Part shown: positions 1 to 4,230 of the stretch, one piece after another | How the letters are laid out: every line of letters starts with the position of its first letter | Position numbering within the stretch: position 1 is the first letter of the stretch | NCBI GenBank assembly: GCA_023381235.1 | Contig: JAMCTV010000034.1 | Coordinates: 1-5,362 of the forward strand | Direction: 5' to 3' | DNA: 5,362 nucleotides | Origin: Gammaproteobacteria bacterium | Lineage (GTDB): Bacteria > Pseudomonadota > Gammaproteobacteria > SURF-13 | Translations under genes and position numbers: made by a program | The notes under the pieces: generated by a model | Seen by the model: the letters and a program-made list of their open reading frames with translations, nothing else | Database searches by the model: none | What the model was told of the DNA's origin: nothing

Positions 1-605
1 GGGATGATTTCCAGTTTTTTCTCCACCTGCAATTGTTCAAACGCTTCCTTGTTGAGATCAATCACCACGGCATCTTCGCCGCCTACCAGCAGCAGGGTCG
101 GGGCCTTGACCCGCGCCAGCGCGGGGCCGGCCAGGTCGGGCCGTCCGCCGCGCGACACGATGGCGCTCACACCCTGCGGATGATCCGCCGCCGCTACCAG
201 CGCCGCCGCCGCGCCGGTGCTGGCGCCGAAATAGCCGATCTTGAGCGTGCGCGTTTGTGGCTGCTGCCGCAGCCAATCGGTCACTTGCGCGAGCCGCCTG
301 GCGAGCATCTTGATGTCAAAGCGCAAGTGCCCGGTGGCGCGTTCGGCGAATTCCTCGTCGCTGGTCAGGAGGTCAAACAGCAGCGTGGCCAGTCCCACCT
401 CTTGCAGGTGCCGCGCCACGAAGCGGTTGCGCGGGCTGTGGCGGCTGCTGCCGCTGCCGTGCGCGAACAACACGATGCCGCCCGCGTTCGAGGTCAAATG
501 CAGATTGCCTTCCAGCGTGACATCGCCCGCCGGTATACGCACCAGATATTCTTCCGGCTCGTCCAGTCTTGGAAAGTGGGTGGTTGTCCCTGGTTCATTC
601 TTCAT
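1..605 (-). CDS. alpha/beta hydrolase (dienelactone-hydrolase-like), C-terminus outside window
   Basis: Reading leftward from ATG at 605-603, an uninterrupted frame of 201 codons runs off the window edge, so the gene is partial. The protein has the layout of a small soluble alpha/beta hydrolase: a strand followed by the oxyanion-type motif AHGSGSSRHSPRN (residues 48-60), a nucleophile elbow G-A-S-T-G (127-131, Ser129) followed by an alanine-rich helix, and an acidic strand end LLLVGGEDAVV (171-181, Asp178 the likely catalytic acid). The catalytic His expected further on lies outside the window. Family members of about 210-220 residues occur alone or beside or fused to phosphoribosyltransferase-like domains; substrates are generally unknown. 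No signal peptide is visible. The start is chosen because the upstream ATG at 610 meets a stop after two codons, and an AAGGTG ribosome-binding site lies at 616-611. It diverges from the beta-CASP gene, with an FNR-type box between them. The fold is confident; the substrate is not. Confidence 0.85.
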   Translation of the reverse strand, partial: MKNEPGTTTHFPRLDEPEEYLVRIPAGDVTLEGNLHLTSNAGGIVLFAHGSGSSRHSPRNRFVARHLQEVGLATLLFDLLTSDEEFAERATGHLRFDIKMLARRLAQVTDWLRQQPQTRTLKIGYFGASTGAAAALVAAADHPQGVSAIVSRGGRPDLAGPALARVKAPTLLLVGGEDAVVIDLNKEAFEQLQVEKKLEII

Positions 606-610
606 CGCAT

Positions 611-616
611 CACCTT
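611..616 (-). promoter_or_regulatory. ribosome-binding site of the hydrolase gene
   Basis: On the minus strand AAGGTG lies 5 nt before the ATG at 605. It supports that start over the nearby out-of-frame ATG at 610. Confidence 0.55.
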
Positions 617-631
617 TTGCCTGCACCAAAC

Positions 632-660
632 AGCATCGTCGCCATGTTCAAAGGCGTCAA
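632..660 (-). promoter_or_regulatory. possible proximal promoter of the hydrolase gene
   Basis: On the minus strand TTGACG (660-655) is followed after exactly 17 bp by GATGCT (637-632). The -35 is good; the -10 matches the sigma-70 consensus at only three positions. A transcript would start near 625, about 20 nt before the ATG. The -35 lies in the loop and inner arm of the first inverted repeat (644-672), so a protein bound there would compete with polymerase. Weak, and offered as an alternative to the upstream TATAAA box. Confidence 0.25.
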
Positions 661-672
661 GCCATTGAACAT
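644..672. repeat. inverted repeat / hairpin 1
   Basis: ATGTTCAA (644-651) and TTGAACAT (665-672) are perfect 8-bp arms. Inside them GGC (653-655) pairs with GCC (661-663) around a 5-nt GTCAA loop, leaving one A-A mismatch. The whole 29-nt element is symmetric about position 658. It could be a protein operator or an RNA stem in the hydrolase leader. Confidence 0.7.
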
Positions 673-675
673 GAA

Positions 676-705
676 GGAAGGTGAAAATCACATTTTTCAC
701 TTTCC
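676..705. repeat. inverted repeat / hairpin 2
   Basis: GGAAGGTGAAAA (676-687) pairs with TTTTCACTTTCC (694-705) over 12 bp around a 6-nt TCACAT loop. Only one pair, 680/701, is not Watson-Crick: it is G-U if the plus strand is transcribed but A-C on the minus strand. That slightly favours a plus-strand RNA. It starts 3 nt after hairpin 1. Confidence 0.7.
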
Positions 706-707
706 GT

Positions 708-741
708 GCTCTGAGAAGTTCAGGATGAACTTATTCAGAGC
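708..741. repeat. inverted repeat / hairpin 3
   Basis: GCTCTGA (708-714) pairs with TCAGAGC (735-741). Inside, AAGTTCA (716-722) pairs with TGAACTT (726-732) around a GGA loop, giving 14 bp with a small G/AT internal loop. It begins 2 nt after hairpin 2. On the plus strand the stem is followed by TTTTAT, a short terminator-like U-tract. On the minus strand the stem lies where a transcript from the TATAAA box at 748-743 would begin. The inner arms share the GTTCA/TGAAC core with hairpin 1. Confidence 0.7.
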
Positions 742-742
742 T

Positions 743-748
743 TTTATA
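743..748 (-). promoter_or_regulatory. possible distal -10 box for the hydrolase gene
   Basis: TATAAA on the minus strand would place a start near 736, giving a leader of about 130 nt that includes hairpins 1 and 2 and most of hairpin 3. A TTGCGA -35-like hexamer lies 15 bp upstream, which is a short spacer. The FNR-type box would be centred near -47.5, not the standard -41.5, so FNR activation of this promoter is less convincing than of the rightward one. Confidence 0.3.
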
Positions 749-776
749 AGGCTAAGCCAAACATCGCAACCGGCCC

Positions 777-790
777 TTGATGTAGATCAA
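777..790. promoter_or_regulatory. FNR/Anr-type operator, perfect consensus
   Basis: The sequence is TTGAT GTAG ATCAA, an exact match to the FNR/Anr/Dnr consensus TTGAT-N4-ATCAA; the flanking C and G extend each arm to 6 bp. FNR-family regulators bind this site under low oxygen (Fe-S FNR/Anr) or in response to NO (Dnr/Nnr). Its centre at 783.5 lies 41.5 bp before G825, the classic class II activator position for the beta-CASP gene. Which family member binds it cannot be told from the site. Confidence 0.85.
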
Positions 791-811
791 GCTTTTTCAT
801 GCCACACGCTA

Positions 812-817
812 TAGAAT
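812..817 (+). promoter_or_regulatory. -10 box of the FNR-dependent promoter for the beta-CASP gene
   Basis: TAGAAT (812-817; an overlapping TATAGA reading starts at 810) sits at the right distance after the FNR-type box for class II activation. As expected for an activator-dependent promoter, the -35 position is occupied by the operator and not by a TTGACA-like hexamer. The predicted start is G825, give or take a base. The ATG at 816 overlaps this -10 and would not be in the transcript. Confidence 0.6.
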
Positions 818-827
818 GATTCCCGGC

Positions 828-2183
828 ATGGACATCACATTTTTAGGCGCCACCGGCACGGTGACCGGGTCCAAGTACCTGGTCAGTTCCGGCAAGAATA
901 AGATATTGGTGGACTGCGGCCTGTTTCAGGGCTACAAGCACCTGCGCCTGAGAAATCGCGCGCCGTTTCCCATAGACCCGAAAGAGATCGGCGCGGTAGT
1001 GCTCACCCACGCGCACATAGACCACAGCGGCTACCTGCCGCTGCTGATTAAAAACGGTTTTTCCGGCAAGATATATTGCAGCGCGGCGACCAAGGACCTC
1101 TGCGCCATCCTGCTGCCGGACAGCGGACATCTGCAGGAGGAAGAGGCGCGTTACGCCAACAAGCGCGGCTCTTCCAAGCACCGCCCGGCGCTGCCGCTGT
1201 ATACGCTGGAGGACGCGCAGCACGCGCTGAAACAATTCACGCCCATTGCGTTCGACAAGGAGGTTGACCTGGGCAGCATAAGCGCGCGCCTGATACCCAA
1301 CGGCCACATACTGGGTTCGGGCTGCGCGCTGTTGAAAGACCGCCATACCTCACTGCTGTTTTCCGGCGATATCGGCCGCCCCAACGATCTCATCATGCGC
1401 GAACCCGCCGCCGTGCAGCGCGCGGACTACCTGGTGATGGAATCCACCTACGGCAACCGCCGCCACGATCCCTCCGACCCGCAGATTGCGCTGGCCGAGA
1501 TCATCCATCGCACTGTCGCTCGTAACGGCGTGATGGTGATTCCCTCCTTCGCCGTGGGGCGCGCGCAGACCTTGCTGTATTACATTCATCTGCTCAAGGC
1601 CACCCAGTCCATTCCCGACATTCCGGTATTTCTGGACAGCCCGATGGCGGCGGACGCTACGCGCATCTTTCACGAGCACCGGGCATTGCACCGGCTCACC
1701 GACGCACAGTGCGACGCCATGTGCCGCGCGGCGCACATCGTCAACAGTCCGGAGGAGTCCAAGGCGCTGGATCAGCGCCGCGGGCCGATGATTATCATCT
1801 CTGCCAGCGGCATGGCCACCGGCGGGCGCGTGCTGCACCATCTCAAGACCTTCGCGCCGGATGCGCGCAACACCATTTTGTTCGCCGGTTTCCAGGCCGG
1901 CGGCACGCGCGGCGCGGCGATGCTGAACGGCGCCGAGAACATCAAGATTTTCGGCGAATACGTCCCGCTGCGCGCCGAAGTGGTGGCGCTGCATAATCTT
2001 TCCGCGCACGCCGACTACGGAGAAATTCTCGACTGGCTGGAACACTTCCACGCCGCACCGCGCACTACCTTCATCACCCACGGCGAACCCGCCGCCGCCG
2101 ACGCCATGCGCCACCACATCGAAGAGCGTTTCGGCTGGCGCGTGTGCGTCCCCGATTATCTGGAAAAGGTAAAGCTGGACTGA
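828..2183 (+). CDS. MBL-fold beta-CASP RNA-processing exonuclease-like protein
   Basis: This encodes 451 residues of the metallo-beta-lactamase/beta-CASP family, typified by Thermus TTHA0252 and related to CPSF-73. These are two-zinc enzymes that cut RNA endo- and/or 5'-exonucleolytically in the cytoplasm. All signatures are intact (numbering from ATG 828): H61-x-H63-x-D65-H66, H160 in NGHILGSG, D181 in FSGDIGRP, motif A E205 in ESTYGNR, SASGMATGGR at 325-334, motif B H394 in LSAHAD, and motif C/zinc ligand H418 in THGEP. The beta-CASP cap spans roughly 205-380. An in-frame ATG at 816 would add MIPG, but 828 gives the family-typical opening MDITFLGATGTVTGSKYL, and 816 lies within the predicted -10. 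Neither start has a Shine-Dalgarno. The FNR-type box upstream suggests induction at low oxygen. Fold and chemistry are confident; the RNA target is unknown. Confidence 0.93.
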   Translation: MDITFLGATGTVTGSKYLVSSGKNKILVDCGLFQGYKHLRLRNRAPFPIDPKEIGAVVLTHAHIDHSGYLPLLIKNGFSGKIYCSAATKDLCAILLPDSGHLQEEEARYANKRGSSKHRPALPLYTLEDAQHALKQFTPIAFDKEVDLGSISARLIPNGHILGSGCALLKDRHTSLLFSGDIGRPNDLIMREPAAVQRADYLVMESTYGNRRHDPSDPQIALAEIIHRTVARNGVMVIPSFAVGRAQTLLYYIHLLKATQSIPDIPVFLDSPMAADATRIFHEHRALHRLTDAQCDAMCRAAHIVNSPEESKALDQRRGPMIIISASGMATGGRVLHHLKTFAPDARNTILFAGFQAGGTRGAAMLNGAENIKIFGEYVPLRAEVVALHNLSAHADYGEILDWLEHFHAAPRTTFITHGEPAAADAMRHHIEERFGWRVCVPDYLEKVKLD

Positions 2184-2191
2184 TGCATCAG
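2180..2191. repeat. 12-bp perfect palindrome across the beta-CASP stop codon
   Basis: CTGATGCATCAG is fully self-complementary and includes the TGA stop at 2181-2183. Its centre is about 51 bp before the predicted yebC transcription start, a plausible operator position, but it matches no regulator I recognise. It has CTG-N6-CAG, not the CTG-N10-CAG of an E. coli-type LexA box. It may be chance. Confidence 0.35.
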
Positions 2192-2218
2192 CCTGCCGCC
2201 CCTTTGCCCGGCGCAGGC
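2191..2218 (+). other. GC-rich hairpin downstream of the beta-CASP gene
   Basis: GCCTGC (2191-2196) pairs with GCAGGC (2213-2218); an alternative inner pairing GCCG/CGGC (2195-2198/2209-2212) competes with it. No T-run follows directly, so it is not a standard intrinsic terminator. It could slow polymerase or protect the 3' end of the beta-CASP mRNA. Confidence 0.35.
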
Positions 2219-2230
2219 GGGTGTTATACT
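2203..2230 (+). promoter_or_regulatory. extended -10 promoter for yebC-ruvCAB
   Basis: TATACT (2225-2230) is preceded by TG at 2222-2223, an extended -10 arrangement. The best -35 is poor (TTTGCC at 2203-2208, 16-bp spacer), which extended -10 promoters tolerate. Transcription would start near 2236-2237, about 24 nt before the yebC ATG. It is the only good promoter I see ahead of the four-gene cluster. Confidence 0.55.
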
Positions 2231-2244
2231 AATTAACACTTTTT
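2221..2244 (+). other. inverted repeat over the yebC -10 with a T5 tail
   Basis: GTGTTA (2221-2226) and TAACAC (2234-2239) are perfect 6-bp arms around a 7-nt loop, followed by TTTTT (2240-2244). It can be read either as a weak intrinsic terminator for the beta-CASP transcript or as an operator overlapping the yebC -10 and start site. The stem is AT-rich, so termination would be inefficient. Confidence 0.4.
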
Positions 2245-2260
2245 CAGCCGGAAACCGTGT

Positions 2261-3001
2261 ATGGCAGGGCATAGCAAGTGGGCCAATATCCAGCATCGCA
2301 AGGGCGCGCAGGACGCCAAGCGGGGCAAGATTTTCACCAAACTGATCCGCGAGATCACCGTCGCGGCGCGCATGGGCGGAGGCGATGCGGCCACCAATCC
2401 GCGCCTGCGCCACGCCATAGACAAGGCGCTGGCGCAAAACATGACGCGCGACACCATCGAGCGCGCGACGAAACGCGGCGCGGGCACGCTGGAGGGGGTG
2501 AATTACGAGGAAGTGCGCTATGAGGGCTACGGCCCCGGCGGCGCGGCGGTGATGGTGGACTGCATGACCGACAACCGCGTGCGCACCGTGGCCGACGTGC
2601 GCCACGCCTTTACCAAGTGCGGCGGCAACCTCGGCACCGACGGCTCGGTGAGCTATCTGTTCAGCAAAAACGGCGTGCTGAGCTACGCGCCCGGCTCGGA
2701 TGAAGACCGCATCATGGCCGCCGCGCTGGAGGCGGGCGCGGAGGATGTCGTCACCAACGACGACGGCTCGATCGAGGTGATCGCCGCGCCCGACGCCTTT
2801 GAACAGGTCAAACAGGCGCTGACCCAGGCTCAGTTCGCGCCCGCACACGCCGAGATCACCCTGCGCGCCTCCACCAGCGCCGAACTGAGCGGCGAGGACG
2901 CGCAGAAAATGGCCAGGCTGCTCGACATGCTGGAAGACCTGGACGACGTGCAAAATGTCTACTCCAACGCAGACCTGCCCGAATCCGTCGTGATGGCATG
3001 A
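2261..3001 (+). CDS. yebC: YebC/TACO1-family translation factor
   Basis: This encodes 246 residues, the same length as E. coli YebC. It opens with the family hallmark MAGHSKWANIQHRKGAQDAK, followed by the conserved N-terminal helical part (about 1-80, including KIFTKLIREI and NPRLRHAIDKA). The central GYGPGGAAVMVDCMTDNRVRT block (about 87-107) comes next, then GGNLGTDGSVSYLF, and the acidic C-terminal domain ends in ADLPESVVMA. The protein is cytosolic. It was long annotated as a DNA-binding transcriptional regulator; work on YebC and mitochondrial TACO1 now points to ribosome-associated relief of stalling, notably at proline stretches. The start has only a weak upstream purine patch (CGGAAA). 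It is the first gene of the yebC-ruvC-ruvA-ruvB cluster, a conserved order in proteobacteria, and is probably transcribed from the extended -10 at 2225. Nothing is truncated or odd. Confidence 0.96.
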   Translation: MAGHSKWANIQHRKGAQDAKRGKIFTKLIREITVAARMGGGDAATNPRLRHAIDKALAQNMTRDTIERATKRGAGTLEGVNYEEVRYEGYGPGGAAVMVDCMTDNRVRTVADVRHAFTKCGGNLGTDGSVSYLFSKNGVLSYAPGSDEDRIMAAALEAGAEDVVTNDDGSIEVIAAPDAFEQVKQALTQAQFAPAHAEITLRASTSAELSGEDAQKMARLLDMLEDLDDVQNVYSNADLPESVVMA

Positions 3002-3026
3002 TACCATCTCCCATGAGCCTGCTCCG

Positions 3027-3542
3027 TTGCGCATACTCGGCATAGACCCGGGCTCGCTCATTACCGGCTTCGGGGTGATAGACGTGGCGCAGGGGAAAAC
3101 GAGCTATATCGCCAGCGGCTGCGTGCGCATTGCGCCGGGCACGCAACCGGAGCGGTTAAAAACCATCTTCGACGGTGTCGTGGAATTGAGCGCGAACTAT
3201 CAGCCGGATGAAGTCGCCATCGAACGCGTGTTCATGCACCGCAACGTCGCTTCCGCGCTGAAGCTGGGCGAGGCGCGCGGCGCGGCGATATGCGCCGCCG
3301 TGCTGCACGCGCGGCCGGTGCATGAATACACCGCTGCGACTATCAAGCAAACCGTGGTAGGCAAGGGCAACGCGGGCAAGGAGCAGGTCCAGCACATGGT
3401 GCGCGCGCTGCTCAGCCTGCCCGCTGCGCCGCAGGCCGACGCCGCCGATGCGCTTGCGGTCGCGCTGTGTCACGCCTACGCGCGCCAGGCGCTGGCCCAT
3501 ATCCCCGGCGCACGCAGCCTGCGGCGAGGGCGCGCGCGATGA
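3027..3542 (+). CDS. ruvC: crossover junction endodeoxyribonuclease RuvC (TTG start)
   Basis: RuvC is the homodimeric, Mg-dependent Holliday-junction resolvase of the RuvABC resolvasome, acting on the nucleoid. The 171-residue product (E. coli: 173) has the RNase H-like fold, with its four catalytic acids all present at D7 (LGIDPGS), E66 (VAIERVF), D138 and D141 (ADAADALA), spaced as in E. coli. The basic KQTVVGKGNAGKEQV stretch (107-121) is the conserved DNA-contact region. The start is TTG at 3027: the frame is closed by TGA at 2991, and no ATG, GTG or other TTG lies between, while the predicted N-terminus MRILGIDPGS fits the family. Only a weak GAG (3015-3017) serves as Shine-Dalgarno. An ATG at 3013 is out of frame by one base. 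The gap to yebC is 25 bp, and its TGA overlaps the ruvA ATG (ATGA), implying translational coupling. Confidence 0.95.
   Translation: MRILGIDPGSLITGFGVIDVAQGKTSYIASGCVRIAPGTQPERLKTIFDGVVELSANYQPDEVAIERVFMHRNVASALKLGEARGAAICAAVLHARPVHEYTAATIKQTVVGKGNAGKEQVQHMVRALLSLPAAPQADAADALAVALCHAYARQALAHIPGARSLRRGRAR
3526..3530 (+). promoter_or_regulatory. ribosome-binding site of ruvA, inside ruvC
   Basis: GAGGG lies 8 nt before the ATG at 3539. It decides the ruvA start in favour of MIGQLRG over longer in-frame starts inside ruvC, such as the one at 3467, whose extra arginine/alanine-rich residues are unlike the family. Confidence 0.6.
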
Positions 3543-4135
3543 TCGGCCAGTTGCGCGGCATCCTGCTGAGCAAGGAGCCGCCCCATTTGCTGCTCGACGC
3601 GCACGGTGTGGGCTACGAGATCGAAGCCCCGCTGTCCACGTTTTACGACCTGCCCGCGCCGGGCACTGAAATCACCTTATATACCCACCTCGTGGTGCGT
3701 GAAGACGCCCATCTGTTATTCGGCTTCGCCAGCGCGCAGGAGCGCACCTTGTTCCGCACCCTGTTGAAAGTGAACGGCGTCGGTGCCAGGCTCGCGCTGG
3801 CCATTTTATCCGGCGTCTCCGCGCAAGGCTTTGTGCGCTGCGTGCAGAACAACGATAGCGCCAGCCTCACCCAGCTTCCCGGCATCGGCAAGAAAACCGC
3901 CGAGCGCCTGATACTGGAAATGCGCGACAAGCTGAGCGGCTGGGAAGAGAACGCTGTGCGCGGCGCTCCTGTCAACGTATCTCCAGGCGACGCCATGCAC
4001 GACGCCTTGAGCGCACTGGTCTCCCTCGGTTACAAACCGCACGAAGCCAGCCGCATGTTGCAAGGGATAGACAGCGCCGGTTTAAGCCGCGAAGAACTCA
4101 TCCGCCGCGCGCTACAGGCATTGGCCAAGGCATGA
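3539..4135 (+). CDS. ruvA: Holliday junction branch-migration protein RuvA
   Basis: RuvA tetramers hold the four-way junction flat and recruit two RuvB rings to drive branch migration. The 198-residue product (E. coli: 203) shows the three expected parts: an N-terminal OB-fold starting MIGQLRGIL (1-about 62) with the acidic pin E55-D56 in VVREDAHLLF, two helix-hairpin-helix motifs (VNGVGARLALAIL 78-90 and LPGIGKKTAERLIL 113-126), a flexible linker near 135-150, and the RuvB-binding C-terminal domain (DALSALVSLGYKPHEA, 155-170, then REELIRRALQAL). The start at 3539 overlaps the ruvC stop by ATGA and has a GAGGG site 8 nt upstream. Its own stop is in an ATGATGATG run that opens a 32-codon frame reaching ruvB. 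The usual short ruvA-ruvB gap is here enlarged to 91 bp by a palindromic repeat. Confidence 0.96.
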   Translation: MIGQLRGILLSKEPPHLLLDAHGVGYEIEAPLSTFYDLPAPGTEITLYTHLVVREDAHLLFGFASAQERTLFRTLLKVNGVGARLALAILSGVSAQGFVRCVQNNDSASLTQLPGIGKKTAERLILEMRDKLSGWEENAVRGAPVNVSPGDAMHDALSALVSLGYKPHEASRMLQGIDSAGLSREELIRRALQALAKA

Positions 4136-4230
4136 TGATGCTTTTTATTATGTCCGCAGTCAGATCAGTTTCCAAAAACGTCCCCTCTCCCTTGAGGGAG
4201 AGGGTTGGGGAGAGGGTGGCGGCACCATGA
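4132..4230 (+). CDS. 32-codon bridging open frame between ruvA and ruvB (possible coupling leader)
   Basis: ATG at 4132 overlaps the ruvA stop (ATGA, 4132-4135), and the frame runs unbroken to TGA at 4228-4230, which overlaps the ruvB start (ATGA, 4227-4230). The peptide begins MMMLFIMSAV and ends SPLRERVGERVAAP; the second half is simply a translation of the palindromic repeat, so it is unlikely to be a selected protein. The double ATGA tiling is what matters: ribosomes finishing ruvA could continue through the gap and be delivered to ruvB, restoring the coupling a 91-bp insertion would otherwise break. Whether it is translated is unknown, and chance is a real possibility. Confidence 0.3.
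   Translation: MMMLFIMSAVRSVSKNVPSPLRERVGERVAAP
4183..4216. repeat. dispersed palindromic repeat (CCCTCTCCC / GGGAGAGGG type)
   Basis: CCCTCTCCC (4183-4191) and GGGAGAGGG (4196-4204) are perfect 9-bp arms around a TTGA loop. After TTG the second arm is repeated exactly (4208-4216), so the first arm can pair with either copy. This resembles short CT/GA-rich palindromes that I recall being scattered between genes in many proteobacterial genomes. Its presence in what is usually a very tight ruvA-ruvB junction suggests insertion. Confidence 0.75.
4208..4219 (+). promoter_or_regulatory. ruvB ribosome-binding site formed by the repeat's third arm
   Basis: The purine run ending AGAGGGTGG lies just before ATG 4227, with AGGGTG at 4213-4218 leaving 8 nt. 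It is the only Shine-Dalgarno candidate for ruvB, and most of it is repeat sequence. Pairing of CCCTCTCCC with this copy would hide it; pairing with the nearer copy (4196-4204) would leave it free. Confidence 0.55.

Larger units (their letters stand above)
606..827. other. structured divergent intergenic region
   Basis: This 222-bp stretch separates two divergent genes and is visibly richer in A/T than its surroundings. In order it holds the hydrolase ribosome-binding site, three consecutive inverted repeats (644-672, 676-705, 708-741), a TATAAA box on the minus strand, a perfect FNR-type palindrome (777-790), and the -10 box of the rightward gene. An open frame through it (56 codons from ATG 644) has no ribosome-binding site and is not considered a gene. 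Confidence 0.8.

Noticed and set aside
33..684. Long plus-strand open frames over the hydrolase gene
   Set aside because: They are antisense shadows: the minus-strand frame has recognisable hydrolase motifs and a ribosome-binding site, while these encode arginine- and alanine-rich sequence with no family resemblance.
681..700. CRP-like half-sites (TGTGA and TCAC) in hairpin 2
   Set aside because: The spacing between half-sites is 3 bp, not the 6 bp needed for a CRP dimer; the symmetry is better explained by the 12-bp stem.
569..814. 81-codon plus-strand open frame across the divergent intergenic region (56 codons from ATG 644)
   Set aside because: No ribosome-binding site before either start, composition set by the inverted repeats and the FNR box, and its first part is antisense to the hydrolase gene.
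1350..2117. 255-codon minus-strand open frame inside the beta-CASP gene
   Set aside because: It is opposite a gene with all catalytic motifs; its Gly/Val/His-rich product looks like the usual GC-rich antisense artefact.
2156..3061. 301-codon minus-strand open frame over yebC and the spacer
   Set aside because: It runs antisense to intact yebC and crosses its promoter region; no motifs were recognised.
3467..3538. N-terminal extension of RuvA from an in-frame start inside ruvC
   Set aside because: The extra 24 residues are Arg/Ala/Pro-rich with no family counterpart; ATG 3539 gives the exact RuvA N-terminus, places the acidic pin at 55-56, and has its own GAGGG site.
2180..4226. LexA/SOS box controlling yebC-ruvCAB or ruvAB, as in E. 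coli
   Set aside because: No CTG-N10-CAG was seen upstream of yebC or in the ruvA-ruvB gap; the CTGATGCATCAG palindrome has the wrong spacing.
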